Positions 8,115-16,574 of a stretch of 64,000 nucleotides of DNA are shown one piece after another. Origin of the DNA: Rhizomicrobium palustre. GTDB lineage: Bacteria > Pseudomonadota > Alphaproteobacteria > Micropepsales > Micropepsaceae. The first letter of the stretch is position 1; every line of letters begins with the position of its first letter. The stretch is from NCBI RefSeq assembly GCF_011761565.1, contig NZ_JAASRM010000001.1:4092139-4156138 (forward strand), in the 5' to 3' direction. The notes beneath the pieces are model-generated. The model searched no databases. It saw only the letters and a list, made by a program, of their open reading frames with translations, and was not told where the DNA came from. A program made the translations under genes and the position numbers.

Positions 8115-10313
8115 ATGGCAAGAGGACCGGCCAAGAACGCGCCGCCCATTGATCGGCAGCGCGTGCTTGACGTATTGGCATCCGAGCCCGGCGCCACCAA
8201 GCGCGACATCGCCAAATTGCTTGGCATCAAGGGCTCGGACCGCATCATCCTGAAGCGCATCCTGAAAGAGCTGGAAGGCGAAGGCGTGCTCACCGGCTCG
8301 CGCCGGCGCGGCTATAACCGCCCAGGTATGATCCCCGAAGTCGCGGTGCTGGAAATCACCGGCCAGGACCCTGACGGCGAGCTTCTGGCGCGACCGATGA
8401 AATGGGAGGGCGAAGAGACCCCGCCCCGCATCCTGATCCTGACCGAAGACGCCATCGGGCTTGGCGAGCGCGTACTGGCGCGGCTGAAGAGCGTCGATGA
8501 TGGCTTCGAAGCCAAGGTGATCAAGCGCCTCGGCGCCAGCGTGCATAAGGTGCTGGGCGTCCTCAAGATTTCCGGTAGCCACATCCGCATCCAGCCCATC
8601 GACCGCAAAAGCAAAAGCGAATTCAACGTCGATAAGCGCGATCTCAACGGCGCCGAGGACAATGACCTTGTCATCGCCGAGCCTTTGTCGGGCCGTACCT
8701 CCGGCTTCCCGCGCGCCCGCGTGGTGGAAACCATCGGCAGCATGGATGCGCCCAAGGCGGTCAGCCTGATCGCCATTCACGCCCACGGTATCCCGACCGA
8801 TTTCCCCAAAGAGGTGATCGCGGAAGCCGAAGCCGCCCTGCCCGTCGATCCGCGTGGCCGCACCGATTTGCGCGCCATTCCGCTTCTGACCATCGACCCG
8901 GAAGATGCGCGCGATCACGACGACGCGGTGTGGGCCGCCCCGGATGAGGATCCCTCCAACAAGGGCGGCTATGTCACCCTCGTCGCCATTGCCGATGTCG
9001 CTCATTACGTGACGCCCGGCAGCGATCTCGACCGCGAAGCTTATAAGCGCGGCAATTCGGTCTACTTCCCCGACCGCGTGGTGCCGATGCTGCCCGAGAA
9101 ACTCTCCGCTGATCTCTGCTCGCTGAAAGAAGGCGTCGACCGGCCTTGCATGGCGGTGCGGATGGTCTTCGATGCCAATGGCCGCAAACGCCATCACGAA
9201 TTTTTGCGCGGCACCATGCGCTCCGCCGCGCGCCTGACCTATGCGCAGGCCCAGCGCGCCTTTGACGGCCATCCCGATGCCGATATGAGCGCGACGGTGA
9301 AGAAAGCCCTCGCCGATGTCTGGGGCGCCTATCTGGTGCTGCTGAAAGAACGCGAACACCGCGATCCGCTTGAATTGGATTTGCCAGAGCGCCGCATCAA
9401 GATCGGCGAAGACGGCAAGATCGCCTCCATCGCCTTCAAGGAGCGGCTGGAATCCATGAAACTCATCGAAGAGTTCATGGTGCTCGCCAATGTCGCTGCC
9501 GCCGAGACACTGGAAAAAGTGCGCACGCCGCTGATCTATCGTGTGCATGAGCCGCCTTCGAAAGAGAAGCTGTTCGGCTTCTCCGATTATCTGCGCACCA
9601 TCGGCATGACCTTCGCCAAAGGCCAAGTGATGAAACCGGGCGTGTTCAACCGTATCCTTGGCAATGCCAAGGAAGGCCCGCATGAGCTGGTGATGAATGA
9701 CGTGGTGCTGCGGACGCAATCGCAGGCCATCTATGACAACGTCAATCTCGGTCACTTTGGCCTCAACCTTGCCAAATACGCCCATTTCACCTCGCCCATC
9801 CGCCGTTATGCCGATTTGATCGTGCATCGCGCGCTGATCCGCGGCTTGAAGCTCGGCGATGGCGCGCTGAGCGACAAGGAAGCGATGCGGCTGCATGAGA
9901 TCGCCGAACACATCTCCATGACTGAGCGCCGCGCCATGGCAGCGGAACGCGATTCCACCGATCGCTATGTCGCCGCCTTCATGGAAGATCGCGTCGGCGC
10001 GACCTTCTCGGCGCGGGTGACCGGGGTGACGCGCTTCGGCCTCTTTGTGCGGCTGGCGGACACCGGTGCGGAAGGGCTTCTGCCCGTGCGTGCATTAGGC
10101 ACCGAGTTCTTCCAGCATGACGAGCGGCGCCATGCCCTGATCGGAGATCGCAGCGGCACGGCCTATAGCCTTGGCGATATTCTGACCGTGCGCCTGGCGG
10201 AAGCGGCTCCCCTCACCGGCGGATTGCGTTTCGATCTCGCCGAAGCGAATGAGGCTCCGCGTGTGAAACGCCGTGGTGCGCCGATCCGTCCGCGCAGCAA
10301 ACGCCGTCGCTAA
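8115..10313 (+). CDS. rnr: Ribonuclease R
   Basis: A 732-residue 3'-to-5' exoribonuclease of the RNase II/R family, which degrades structured RNA and takes part in RNA quality control. An N-terminal winged helix (residues ~10-60) precedes cold-shock-like domains, and the RNB catalytic domain carries the metal-binding DPEDARDHDDAV near residues 260-271. A C-terminal S1 domain (ARVTGVTRFGLFVRL) and a short basic tail (KRRGAPIRPRSKRRR) follow. Length fits RNase R rather than RNase II. It begins two bases after topA, so the two are probably co-transcribed and translationally coupled. Confidence 0.97.
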   Translation: MARGPAKNAPPIDRQRVLDVLASEPGATKRDIAKLLGIKGSDRIILKRILKELEGEGVLTGSRRRGYNRPGMIPEVAVLEITGQDPDGELLARPMKWEGEETPPRILILTEDAIGLGERVLARLKSVDDGFEAKVIKRLGASVHKVLGVLKISGSHIRIQPIDRKSKSEFNVDKRDLNGAEDNDLVIAEPLSGRTSGFPRARVVETIGSMDAPKAVSLIAIHAHGIPTDFPKEVIAEAEAALPVDPRGRTDLRAIPLLTIDPEDARDHDDAVWAAPDEDPSNKGGYVTLVAIADVAHYVTPGSDLDREAYKRGNSVYFPDRVVPMLPEKLSADLCSLKEGVDRPCMAVRMVFDANGRKRHHEFLRGTMRSAARLTYAQAQRAFDGHPDADMSATVKKALADVWGAYLVLLKEREHRDPLELDLPERRIKIGEDGKIASIAFKERLESMKLIEEFMVLANVAAAETLEKVRTPLIYRVHEPPSKEKLFGFSDYLRTIGMTFAKGQVMKPGVFNRILGNAKEGPHELVMNDVVLRTQSQAIYDNVNLGHFGLNLAKYAHFTSPIRRYADLIVHRALIRGLKLGDGALSDKEAMRLHEIAEHISMTERRAMAAERDSTDRYVAAFMEDRVGATFSARVTGVTRFGLFVRLADTGAEGLLPVRALGTEFFQHDERRHALIGDRSGTAYSLGDILTVRLAEAAPLTGGLRFDLAEANEAPRVKRRGAPIRPRSKRRR

Positions 10314-10417
10314 ACTGTCTCAAGATGTAGTGATTGCGCACTGGCCGAGAGGACAGCGCGCGGGAGCTGCTCTACACTGCGCGCCGAAATTTACCCTGGA
10401 TGGTTAGGGAGCGGGCG

Positions 10418-10945
10418 ATGCGTTTTCTGGTTCCGGCTTTTGCAATGGTGCTGGCGGCATCGGCAGCTTATGCCGAAGAGGACTTGCCCACCCTTCTGTC
10501 GGAGGATGGCATCAGCGATGTGAAGATCGGCATGAAGCAGGATGCGCTCGAGCGCGCGCTGCATGAGAAGGTGCTTTTCAACGCCTATGCTAATGGCGGC
10601 TGCGTTGCCTTCACAACCAAGAAGCTTGAAGCCGCCGGTCTTGGCCTGCTGATGTTTCAAAAACAGCTCGCACGCGTTTCGGTGGAATACTACAGCGCAG
10701 ATACGCACCCCTTGGCTATCAAGACCGCCGCAGGCATCGGGCTCGGATCGTCCGAAGAAGATGTGCTGAAAGCCTATCCTGGCGCCAAGGTGAAGCCGAA
10801 CCCCGCCGATCCTTCCTGGCATACAGTCATTTGGGAGACCGCGGACCATTCCAAAGGGATCGTATTCGAAACCGATGGCAAGAAGGTCAAGAGCATGCGC
10901 GCAGGCCTGAATCCCTTCATTGCCACCCCCGATGGCTGCAGCTAG
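10418..10945 (+). CDS. Secreted uncharacterised protein, first of a tandem pair
   Basis: A 175-residue protein with a clear Sec signal peptide (MRFLVPAFAMVLAASAAYA, cleavage near residue 20). The mature part opens with a motif ISDVKIGMKQDALERAL, followed by an acidic/aromatic region and VIWETADHSKGIVFETDGKKVKSMRAG near the end. The next gene encodes a paralogue with the same motif order. I chose ATG 10418 because AGGGAG sits six bases upstream. The function is unknown; the 'VKxGM' opening is shared by several periplasmic proteins of unknown role that monitor or bind small molecules. Two cysteines (CVAFTT, and the last residues) could form a disulphide. Confidence 0.8.
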   Translation: MRFLVPAFAMVLAASAAYAEEDLPTLLSEDGISDVKIGMKQDALERALHEKVLFNAYANGGCVAFTTKKLEAAGLGLLMFQKQLARVSVEYYSADTHPLAIKTAAGIGLGSSEEDVLKAYPGAKVKPNPADPSWHTVIWETADHSKGIVFETDGKKVKSMRAGLNPFIATPDGCS

Positions 10946-11004
10946 CAACACCTGCTTCTAGACGACCGGAAAGCAGACTAGAGTCCACGGTACCAGGAGG
11001 CAGC

Positions 11005-11538
11005 ATGCGCGCGATGTATCTGGCCGCCGCGATTTTAGGATGGTGGACGAGCGCAGCTGCGGCTGAGCCAGCGCTGGTAGCGACGCCATTGGGCATTGGC
11101 GGGGTGAAGGTCGGGATGACCACCCAGGCCGCCGAGAAGGCCCTAGGGCAGAAACTGAAACTGGATTTCTCGATCGCTGGCGAAGCCTGCGCTCCCGCGT
11201 GGACGACCAAAAGCCGCCTCCAGGGCTATTACCTGATGGTGCAGGACAAGCGCGTTACCCGTATCGATATCGGCCTCCCGAAAAAGGCGAGCGGCCATGC
11301 GCCAATTTTAACCCCGGAGGGCGTCGGGGTCGGATCCAGCGAGGCTGCGGTGCGCAAAGCCTATGGCAAAAGGCTCCTGATCGAGCCGCATCCCTATCTC
11401 TATGACCAAGGGCATTATCTGATCGTCGAGGACAGCGACCACAAACACGGAATCATCTTCGAAACGGATACCAAGAGGGTAACGAGTTACCGGACGGGCC
11501 TATTCTCGGCCGTATCCTATATCGAGGGCTGCGCCTAA
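11005..11538 (+). CDS. Secreted uncharacterised protein, second of a tandem pair
   Basis: A 177-residue protein with a signal peptide (MRAMYLAAAILGWWTSAAAA) and a strong AGGAGG ribosome site at 10995-11000. It parallels the preceding gene: IGGVKVGMTTQAAEKALGQ near the mature N-terminus, VGVGSSEAAVRKAYG in the middle (compare LGSSEEDVLKAYPG), HKHGIIFETDTKRVTSYRTGL near the end and a terminal Cys. The pair therefore arose by tandem duplication. The copies have diverged strongly outside the motifs, suggesting retained but different roles. A terminator hairpin follows at 11631. Confidence 0.8.
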   Translation: MRAMYLAAAILGWWTSAAAAEPALVATPLGIGGVKVGMTTQAAEKALGQKLKLDFSIAGEACAPAWTTKSRLQGYYLMVQDKRVTRIDIGLPKKASGHAPILTPEGVGVGSSEAAVRKAYGKRLLIEPHPYLYDQGHYLIVEDSDHKHGIIFETDTKRVTSYRTGLFSAVSYIEGCA

Positions 11539-11630
11539 GAGAATTTTTCCTGGTTTTCTGCGGTTTTTCAGCTCTCTCTGCGGCCAAATTCCAGGCCGCT
11601 TGACTTCCAGGCCTTCCTGAGTAGGTTACG

Positions 11631-11649
11631 CGCCCTTCGGGCGTTTTTT
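11631..11649 (+). terminator. Intrinsic terminator upstream of rpmG
   Basis: The stem CGCCC/GGGCG with loop TTC is followed by six T residues. It lies after the tandem secreted-protein genes and directly before rpmG, so it likely ends the upstream transcript, leaving rpmG to its own promoter or to readthrough. Confidence 0.75.
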
Positions 11650-11664
11650 CTTTTGGAGATCCCT

Positions 11665-11832
11665 ATGGCGAAGCCGACCACGGCAAAAATCCGGCTCAAC
11701 AGCGAGGGCGGCACGGGCTTTTTCTACGTGACGAAGAAGAACACCCGCACCATGACCGAGAAGTTCACGGTTCGTAAGTACGACCCGGTCCTGCGCAAGC
11801 ACGTCGAATTCAAGGAAGGCAAGATTAAATAA
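11665..11832 (+). CDS. rpmG: 50S ribosomal protein L33
   Basis: A 55-residue ribosomal protein with ribosome site TGGAG at 11654-11658. The sequence begins [20 protein letters not shown] and continues with the L33 signature YVTKKNTR and the C-terminal [18 protein letters not shown]. It has no zinc-binding CxxC pairs, so it is the zinc-independent form. It stands alone between two terminators (11631 and 11868). The gene is monocistronic by appearance. Confidence 0.96.
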   Translation: MAKPTTAKIRLNSEGGTGFFYVTKKNTRTMTEKFTVRKYDPVLRKHVEFKEGKIK

Positions 11833-11867
11833 TCTCGCCCTAGCCTTACGGCGCGATCGCGCCACCG

Positions 11868-11899
11868 ATGGCCGCCTTCGAGGGCGGCCATTTTGTTTT
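11868..11899 (+). terminator. Intrinsic terminator of rpmG
   Basis: Nine-base arms ATGGCCGCC and GGCGGCCAT pair perfectly around TTCGAG and are followed by TTTTGTTTT. The strong stem, T-rich tail and position 35 bp after the rpmG stop make this a confident terminator. Confidence 0.9.
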
Positions 11900-12024
11900 G
11901 GGCACTATTGTTTGGGCGGTTGGCGAACCAAGTTCCCTTTTTGCCGTTCTTCCTCTAGTCCTGATTGACAGGGCGCCCCCTAAAAGGGAGCCTTTCATGC
12001 CCACATGCGAGCAAGTTGGTCGAC

Positions 12025-12852
12025 ATGAGCGCCTTCGTGATCGTCGATCCGCGAGATACCGGTGCCAGCCGCAAGTGGCGCCAGCTCGAACCCAAGCTCG
12101 CCAGCCTCTATCCCTATATGTCCGTCGCCTTCCTGCGTAGGCGGGGGGAAGCGGCCACCCTCGTCTCCGCCGCCTTGCGCGAAGGCCATTCGGAAATCGT
12201 GGCGGTGGGTGGCACCGCTAACGAGGCTGTAAACGGCTTTTTCGATGCCGAAGGCGCTGTCTCGCCCGATGCGGTGCTGGCCGTGGTGGGCGGCGAGGAT
12301 GAAAGCCTGACCCGACTGAAAGCGGCACCTATTCGCCCCATCGATATCGGGCGGGTACGCTATCTCTCGCGCGATGGCATCCCCCGGACCCGCTACTTCG
12401 CCAGCATCGCCTCCTTTGGACTTTCGGGGGTAATCGTGGATGCGATGAACCGCTCGCTTTCGGCGCGCCTGTTCGGGCGGCGGTTCGGCTTCGGCCTGCA
12501 CCATGCCTTGGGGATGATGACCTATCGCGGCCGCGCAGTACGCCTGATCATGGATCGCACCCTGGACGAAATCGTCACCATCTCCTCGGTCGCCGTCGCC
12601 AATGGCCGCATTTTCGGCGAACCGCTCGAGCTCGTGCCCGACGCCAAGCCCGATGACGGTCAGTTCGATATCGTGATTATGGGCCAGGACCAAAACGGCG
12701 TCATGCGCGTCCTGCAAGGGCGCAAACTCATCGCCGCCCCGGTGGAAGAAACCCATGGCCGTCCTGTTCTGGTTGAGATCGACGGCGCCGCCGTAGGCCG
12801 CCTACCCGCGACATTCGAGATTCTCCCCCGTGCCCTGAATGTGCGATGCTAG
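12025..12852 (+). CDS. Diacylglycerol/lipid kinase-like protein with degenerate active site
   Basis: A 275-residue protein resembling the DAGK catalytic family (YegS/DgkB-like). The usual GGDGTxNEVxNGL nucleotide loop reads VAVGGTANEAVNGF near residues 60-73, lacking the Asp-Gly pair. The N-terminal phosphate motif (NPxSG) is also altered (DPRDTG). The C-terminal beta-rich half is kept (SSVAVANGRIFGE, DGQFDIVIMG, LVEIDGAAVGRLPATFEILP), as is typical of lipid kinases. Loss of GGDGT suggests it no longer phosphorylates lipids, or that it uses another loop. I chose ATG 12025; an in-frame TTG at 11965 is less likely. It is followed 18 bp later by the FAD oxidase gene. Confidence 0.7.
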   Translation: MSAFVIVDPRDTGASRKWRQLEPKLASLYPYMSVAFLRRRGEAATLVSAALREGHSEIVAVGGTANEAVNGFFDAEGAVSPDAVLAVVGGEDESLTRLKAAPIRPIDIGRVRYLSRDGIPRTRYFASIASFGLSGVIVDAMNRSLSARLFGRRFGFGLHHALGMMTYRGRAVRLIMDRTLDEIVTISSVAVANGRIFGEPLELVPDAKPDDGQFDIVIMGQDQNGVMRVLQGRKLIAAPVEETHGRPVLVEIDGAAVGRLPATFEILPRALNVRC

Positions 12853-12870
12853 GGTAACCTAGGAGTCGCC

Positions 12871-14442
12871 GTGAGTTTGGACCGCACGAAACTGCGTTGG
12901 AACGGTTGGGGCTGGGCCGCGCGCAAGGACGAGCTGGCCGCCCGCGACGACGTTTGGGCGTTCCTGGCGCAAGCCTTAGAGATGCCCGCGCTGCTGGCAA
13001 CACCGCCGCGCCCCTTAGACGAACTCGCTTTGCCCCCTGCGCGGCTTTCGCTAGAAGACCGCGTTGAGCTGGGTGGGATTGTCGGCACAAGCCAAATCCG
13101 CGACAGCTTGGAGGAACGCGCATTTCACGCGCGAGGACGATCCTATCGCGATCTTCTCTTGCTGCGGAACGGTGAGATTTCACCTTTGCCGGACGCGGTT
13201 ATTTATCCGCGCGGCAGCGATGAGGTGCTCGCCATTCTGGCGCTGGCCGCCGAACGCAATATCGGCGTCGTGCCGTTCGGCGGCGGCACCTGCGCCCCGC
13301 CCGCCTTGCGCGGCGATTGCGCCAGCGTGATCGCGCTCGACCTCACCGAGATGGATCATATCGGCAGCATCGATCCGGTTTCTCTCACGGCAGAAGTAGA
13401 GGCCGGCATCTATGGCCCCGCACTGGAAACGGCGCTGAAAGCCAAAGGGCTAACACTCAATCATTGTCCGGCGGAGTTTGAATTCTCCACCCTCGGCGGC
13501 TTCATCGCCCAAGGCGATGCCGATTGGCTGATCTCTGCCAAACTCGCCACTCCGAAAGGCTTGATAGAGGCCTCCACGCCGGAATTGCTGGCCCTGGTGA
13601 AAGGCTCGCGCGGGCATCTGGGTATTGTCACCGAAGCGGTGTTGCGGGTGCAGCCGGTCGCCGCACGACATGAGCATCGCGCTTATCTCTTCGCGAATAT
13701 AGGGACGGCCATGGCAGCGCTCAGAGCCGCCGCGCAAGAGGATATTCGCGCCGAACTGCAGCTTTTCGACGCCGAACACACAAGCTTTCAGAGGCGTTTG
13801 GAAGGCCTTGGCAAAACCCAATCGCCTATTGCCAAGCTCGCAGCGCGATACGCCAAATGGCGCGGCTTCACTGAGGCCCCTTGCCTGATGCTCGCCAGTT
13901 TCGATGGCGACAACGCCCATGTCGCTTTCGCGCAAAACCGCTTTCGCCATCTCGCCAGCCGTTTCGGCGTGCTGGCACTTGGCCAGGCAGCTGGCGAGAG
14001 CTTCCGCCAGCAACGATTCCAAAGCTATTACCTGAGAGATTCCCTGCTTGATCGCGGCGCGGGATTGCTGCGTTTCGAACTGCGCACCTCCTGGGCCAAG
14101 CTCGCTTCGGTTTATGAGACCTGCCGGATGGCGTTGGAACAAGTGCTCTCTGCCACCTCACCGCGCGAAGGCGCAAAAGGACTGGTGCTGGGGCAGCTCG
14201 TCCAAGCGCGCAGCGATAGCGTGGGCATCGTCTTCACCGCAATTTTTCCGCGCGCCATCGGAGCCGATCTGGAGCAAGAGGAAAAGATCACCGCCGTGGC
14301 CCGCCAAGCCATCACCATGGCAGGTGGAGCGCTTCAAGGCGCCGATCAAGCCCCGCAGAGCGAAACGGGGCTTGGCGGCACGCTGCGCCGCGCCCTTAAG
14401 CAAAGCCTCGATCCCATGGGGGTGATGCGGCCCAAGACCTGA
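12871..14442 (+). CDS. FAD-binding oxidoreductase, alkyl-DHAP synthase-like
   Basis: A 523-residue flavoprotein of the PCMH/FAD_binding_4 family with GTG start and AGGAG at 12861. The opening LRWNGWGWA resembles alkyldihydroxyacetone-phosphate synthase (AGPS). The FAD domain shows DAVIYPRGSDEVLAIL, the FAD-phosphate loop VVPFGGGTCAPP near residues 133-144, and EFSTLGGFIAQGD near 203-215. In AGPS the last motif continues with TRASGM, which is missing here, so the substrate may differ. The C-terminal FAD-oxidase domain is present. The preceding lipid-kinase-like gene suggests a lipid context. Glycolate oxidase-like or ether-lipid-like chemistry are both possible. Confidence 0.82.
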   Translation: MSLDRTKLRWNGWGWAARKDELAARDDVWAFLAQALEMPALLATPPRPLDELALPPARLSLEDRVELGGIVGTSQIRDSLEERAFHARGRSYRDLLLLRNGEISPLPDAVIYPRGSDEVLAILALAAERNIGVVPFGGGTCAPPALRGDCASVIALDLTEMDHIGSIDPVSLTAEVEAGIYGPALETALKAKGLTLNHCPAEFEFSTLGGFIAQGDADWLISAKLATPKGLIEASTPELLALVKGSRGHLGIVTEAVLRVQPVAARHEHRAYLFANIGTAMAALRAAAQEDIRAELQLFDAEHTSFQRRLEGLGKTQSPIAKLAARYAKWRGFTEAPCLMLASFDGDNAHVAFAQNRFRHLASRFGVLALGQAAGESFRQQRFQSYYLRDSLLDRGAGLLRFELRTSWAKLASVYETCRMALEQVLSATSPREGAKGLVLGQLVQARSDSVGIVFTAIFPRAIGADLEQEEKITAVARQAITMAGGALQGADQAPQSETGLGGTLRRALKQSLDPMGVMRPKT

Positions 14443-14523
14443 TCAGACCGCGTCTTAACCTGGCTTTATGAGAGAGGCCGATACAGTTTGTATCGCCAAT
14501 TTGGGACAACTGAGCCGCGCGCC

Positions 14524-15195
14524 ATGAACACCTGTTTGATGCTGCACGGTGTCGGCCCCCTGCCCGCCCATATCGAGGCGGATGAAGCTCCTTATTGGAT
14601 CAGCGCGGAAACCTTCACCATGCTTTTGCCGCTGGTGAAAAAACACTCGGCGCGGCTGACCTTCGATGATGGGAATGAAAGCGATTTCACCCTGGCCTTT
14701 CCCGCCCTTCGCGCGGCGGGGCTAAAGGCCTCTTTCTTTGTGCTCAGTGATCGCATTGGGCGAGATGCCTATCTCAGCGAAGATCACATCCGCACGATGC
14801 ATCAAGGTGGCATGGAGATCGGCACGCATGGCGCGGCGCATCTCAACTGGACCAAACATTCCGATGCCGAAATCACGCGCGATGTCAGCGCCTCGATCGA
14901 GCGGCTGTCGGATATCATCGGCGCGCGGGTCACAAGCCTTGCCATTCCTTTCGGCCATTGTAACCGGCGAGTTTTGGCGGTGCTGCGCCACTTAGGGCTT
15001 TCGCGCATCTACACCAGCTTTCGCGGACCGGATTCCGACAAGGGCTGGATGGTCAGGCGCGACTGCGTGATGGCCGATTTCACACCCGCAGATATTGAAG
15101 CGCTGCTGACCTGCCCCCCTGCGCCGCACATTTCGGCGATACGCTGGCTGAAGATCTGGCGGCGTGCAGGCAATGCGTTTCTGAGAACTGCCTAG
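14524..15195 (+). CDS. Polysaccharide deacetylase (NodB-like) family protein
   Basis: A 223-residue protein of carbohydrate esterase family 4. Metal-site motifs are visible: LTFDDGNESDF near residues 47-57, where the paired Asp residues bind metal and act as base, and IGTHGAAHLNW near 99-109, the H-x3-H metal pair. AIPFGHCNRRV near 141 fills the motif 3 position. No signal peptide is evident from ATG 14524; a TTG start at 14488 is in frame but unlikely. The relatives remove acetyl groups from N-acetylated sugars. The C-terminal half ends with a basic helix (IRWLKIWRRAGNAF). It ends four bases into the convergent esterase gene. Confidence 0.82.
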   Translation: MNTCLMLHGVGPLPAHIEADEAPYWISAETFTMLLPLVKKHSARLTFDDGNESDFTLAFPALRAAGLKASFFVLSDRIGRDAYLSEDHIRTMHQGGMEIGTHGAAHLNWTKHSDAEITRDVSASIERLSDIIGARVTSLAIPFGHCNRRVLAVLRHLGLSRIYTSFRGPDSDKGWMVRRDCVMADFTPADIEALLTCPPAPHISAIRWLKIWRRAGNAFLRTA

Positions 15196-16127
15196 ATCGT
15201 ATCGAAAACACCCTTTAGCGCTTTAGCAGCCTCCACCAAGCTCGCGCGGGCTTGCGGAAAACGCGCACCAAACAAGATGAAATCATGGATCATGCCGGGA
15301 TGCTCAGCGATGGTGACCGTGACGCCTGCAGCGCGCAGCTTTTCGCCATAGGCCAGACCCTCGTCATGCAAGACGTCATACTCGGCAAGCATGACATAGG
15401 CGGGCGGAAGGCCTGAGAGATCGCTGGCAAGAAGCGGCGACAGCTTAGGATCGCGCCATTGGCTCTCAGATGCGTACAGCTTGTAGCAATATTCCAGCGG
15501 CACGCGTTCGAGCTGAAAGCCTTCTGCGTATTTCTGCATCGAGGGGAAACCGCCGCCGAGCTGTGTCACAGGAAAGAGCAAGAGTTGGTAGACAATAGTA
15601 GCGCCCGCCTCAGCCTTGGCCCGCTGACATATGGCGGCGGCTAAAGCCCCGCCGGCGGAATCTCCGCCTACCGCGATACGATTGGGATCAATGCCGAGCG
15701 CGGCCGCATTGGCTTCGATGTAACCCAGCGCGGCATAGGCATCATCATAGGCGGCGGGAAAAGGATGCTCCGGCGCGAGGCGGTAATCGACGGCGATCAC
15801 CCGGCAGCCTGCCTCGCCCGCAAACTCGCGGCATAAGGTTTCGTGACTCTCGAAATCGCCGACGCGAAAGGCACCGCCGTGGAAAAATACGAGCGCCGGA
15901 AGGGCCTCGCTGCCGGCAGCCACCGGCGTATAGAGACGCAAGGCAAGCGGGCCGCCGGGCCCGGCGATGGTCAGCGTCTCGACCTTGCCGATAGGCACGT
16001 CTTTCGGCCCGTTGGCCTTCACCATTTCGCGAAAGCCCGCGCGGGCCTCGGCCTCGCTCTGCTCCCAAGGTGGCGACAAAGGCGGCTGCTGGTCGAGAAA
16101 TTCCTTCACCAGCGGATCGAGAGCCAT
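15192..16127 (-). CDS. Alpha/beta hydrolase, hormone-sensitive-lipase family esterase
   Basis: A 311-residue carboxylesterase of the HSL/family IV group. The oxyanion-hole motif FFHGGAF (HGG) lies near residues 78-84, the nucleophile elbow VGGDSAGGAL near 153-162, the catalytic Asp in ATYDVLHDEG near 248, and the His in HPGMIHDFI near 278. No signal peptide, so it is probably cytoplasmic. It converges with the deacetylase gene over four bases. Substrate is unknown; family members act on short-chain acyl esters. Confidence 0.92.
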   Translation of the reverse strand: MALDPLVKEFLDQQPPLSPPWEQSEAEARAGFREMVKANGPKDVPIGKVETLTIAGPGGPLALRLYTPVAAGSEALPALVFFHGGAFRVGDFESHETLCREFAGEAGCRVIAVDYRLAPEHPFPAAYDDAYAALGYIEANAAALGIDPNRIAVGGDSAGGALAAAICQRAKAEAGATIVYQLLLFPVTQLGGGFPSMQKYAEGFQLERVPLEYCYKLYASESQWRDPKLSPLLASDLSGLPPAYVMLAEYDVLHDEGLAYGEKLRAAGVTVTIAEHPGMIHDFILFGARFPQARASLVEAAKALKGVFDTI

Positions 16128-16217
16128 GGCGCGCCTTCAGCAATGCTGCTCCACCACTGTGCTCGCAAGGCCGGAGCGCTTGCAAGGATTGGTTACAAAT
16201 GACGGCAGTACCAGCCT

Positions 16218-16430
16218 TTAGTGCAAGACAGGACCTCCCTCCGGATCGAGACCGTAGCGCTGCACATCATCCACCAGGACGGAGATGAGGTACCAGAACT
16301 CCGCCCGGCGGTCGTCTCCTTCCACGTTGCGATCCCGGAAGGCGCGACGGGCAATATCCACAGCCAATTCGCCATGCTCTTCGGCGAGATCGCCTGCCAT
16401 GCGGCAAAGAAATTGGGCGGAAACGGTCAT
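16218..16430 (-). CDS. Small conserved hypothetical protein
   Basis: A 70-residue protein beginning MTVSAQFLCRMAGDLAEEHG and ending in an acidic, aromatic stretch (EFWYLISVLVDDVQRYGL). It is predicted to be mostly helical, and its sequence resembles short uncharacterised alphaproteobacterial proteins I have seen, but I can assign no function. The start at 16430 has an AGGTCACC sequence a few bases upstream. It is divergent from coaBC, whose promoter lies between. Confidence 0.6.
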   Translation of the reverse strand: MTVSAQFLCRMAGDLAEEHGELAVDIARRAFRDRNVEGDDRRAEFWYLISVLVDDVQRYGLDPEGGPVLH

Positions 16431-16504
16431 TTTGGTGACCTGTGAAAAGGCACAAGCAAGTATCGCGCTTTACGGGTAAGCACCCGGTTAAAGCGTGCCG
16501 GCAC

Positions 16505-16533
16505 TGGAAAATACATCAGACTGTCGTTATAAT
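16505..16533 (+). promoter_or_regulatory. Sigma-70-type promoter of coaBC
   Basis: A perfect -10 box TATAAT at 16528-16533 is preceded, after 17 bases, by TGGAAA at 16505-16510 (four of six matches to TTGACA). The expected start is near 16540, 35 bp before the coaBC ATG. Confidence 0.65.
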
Positions 16534-16574
16534 ATCATTATTACGGCCCAGAAACGGGATTTCAGGAAGACCCA

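Noticed and set aside
5686-8181. 831-codon minus-strand frame opposite topA
   Set aside because: High-GC genes often leave long antisense frames; the translation is low-complexity and lacks domain marks, while topA is unambiguous.
7797-9911. 704-codon minus-strand frame opposite topA and rnr
   Set aside because: Antisense shadow spanning two firm genes; no recognisable protein features.
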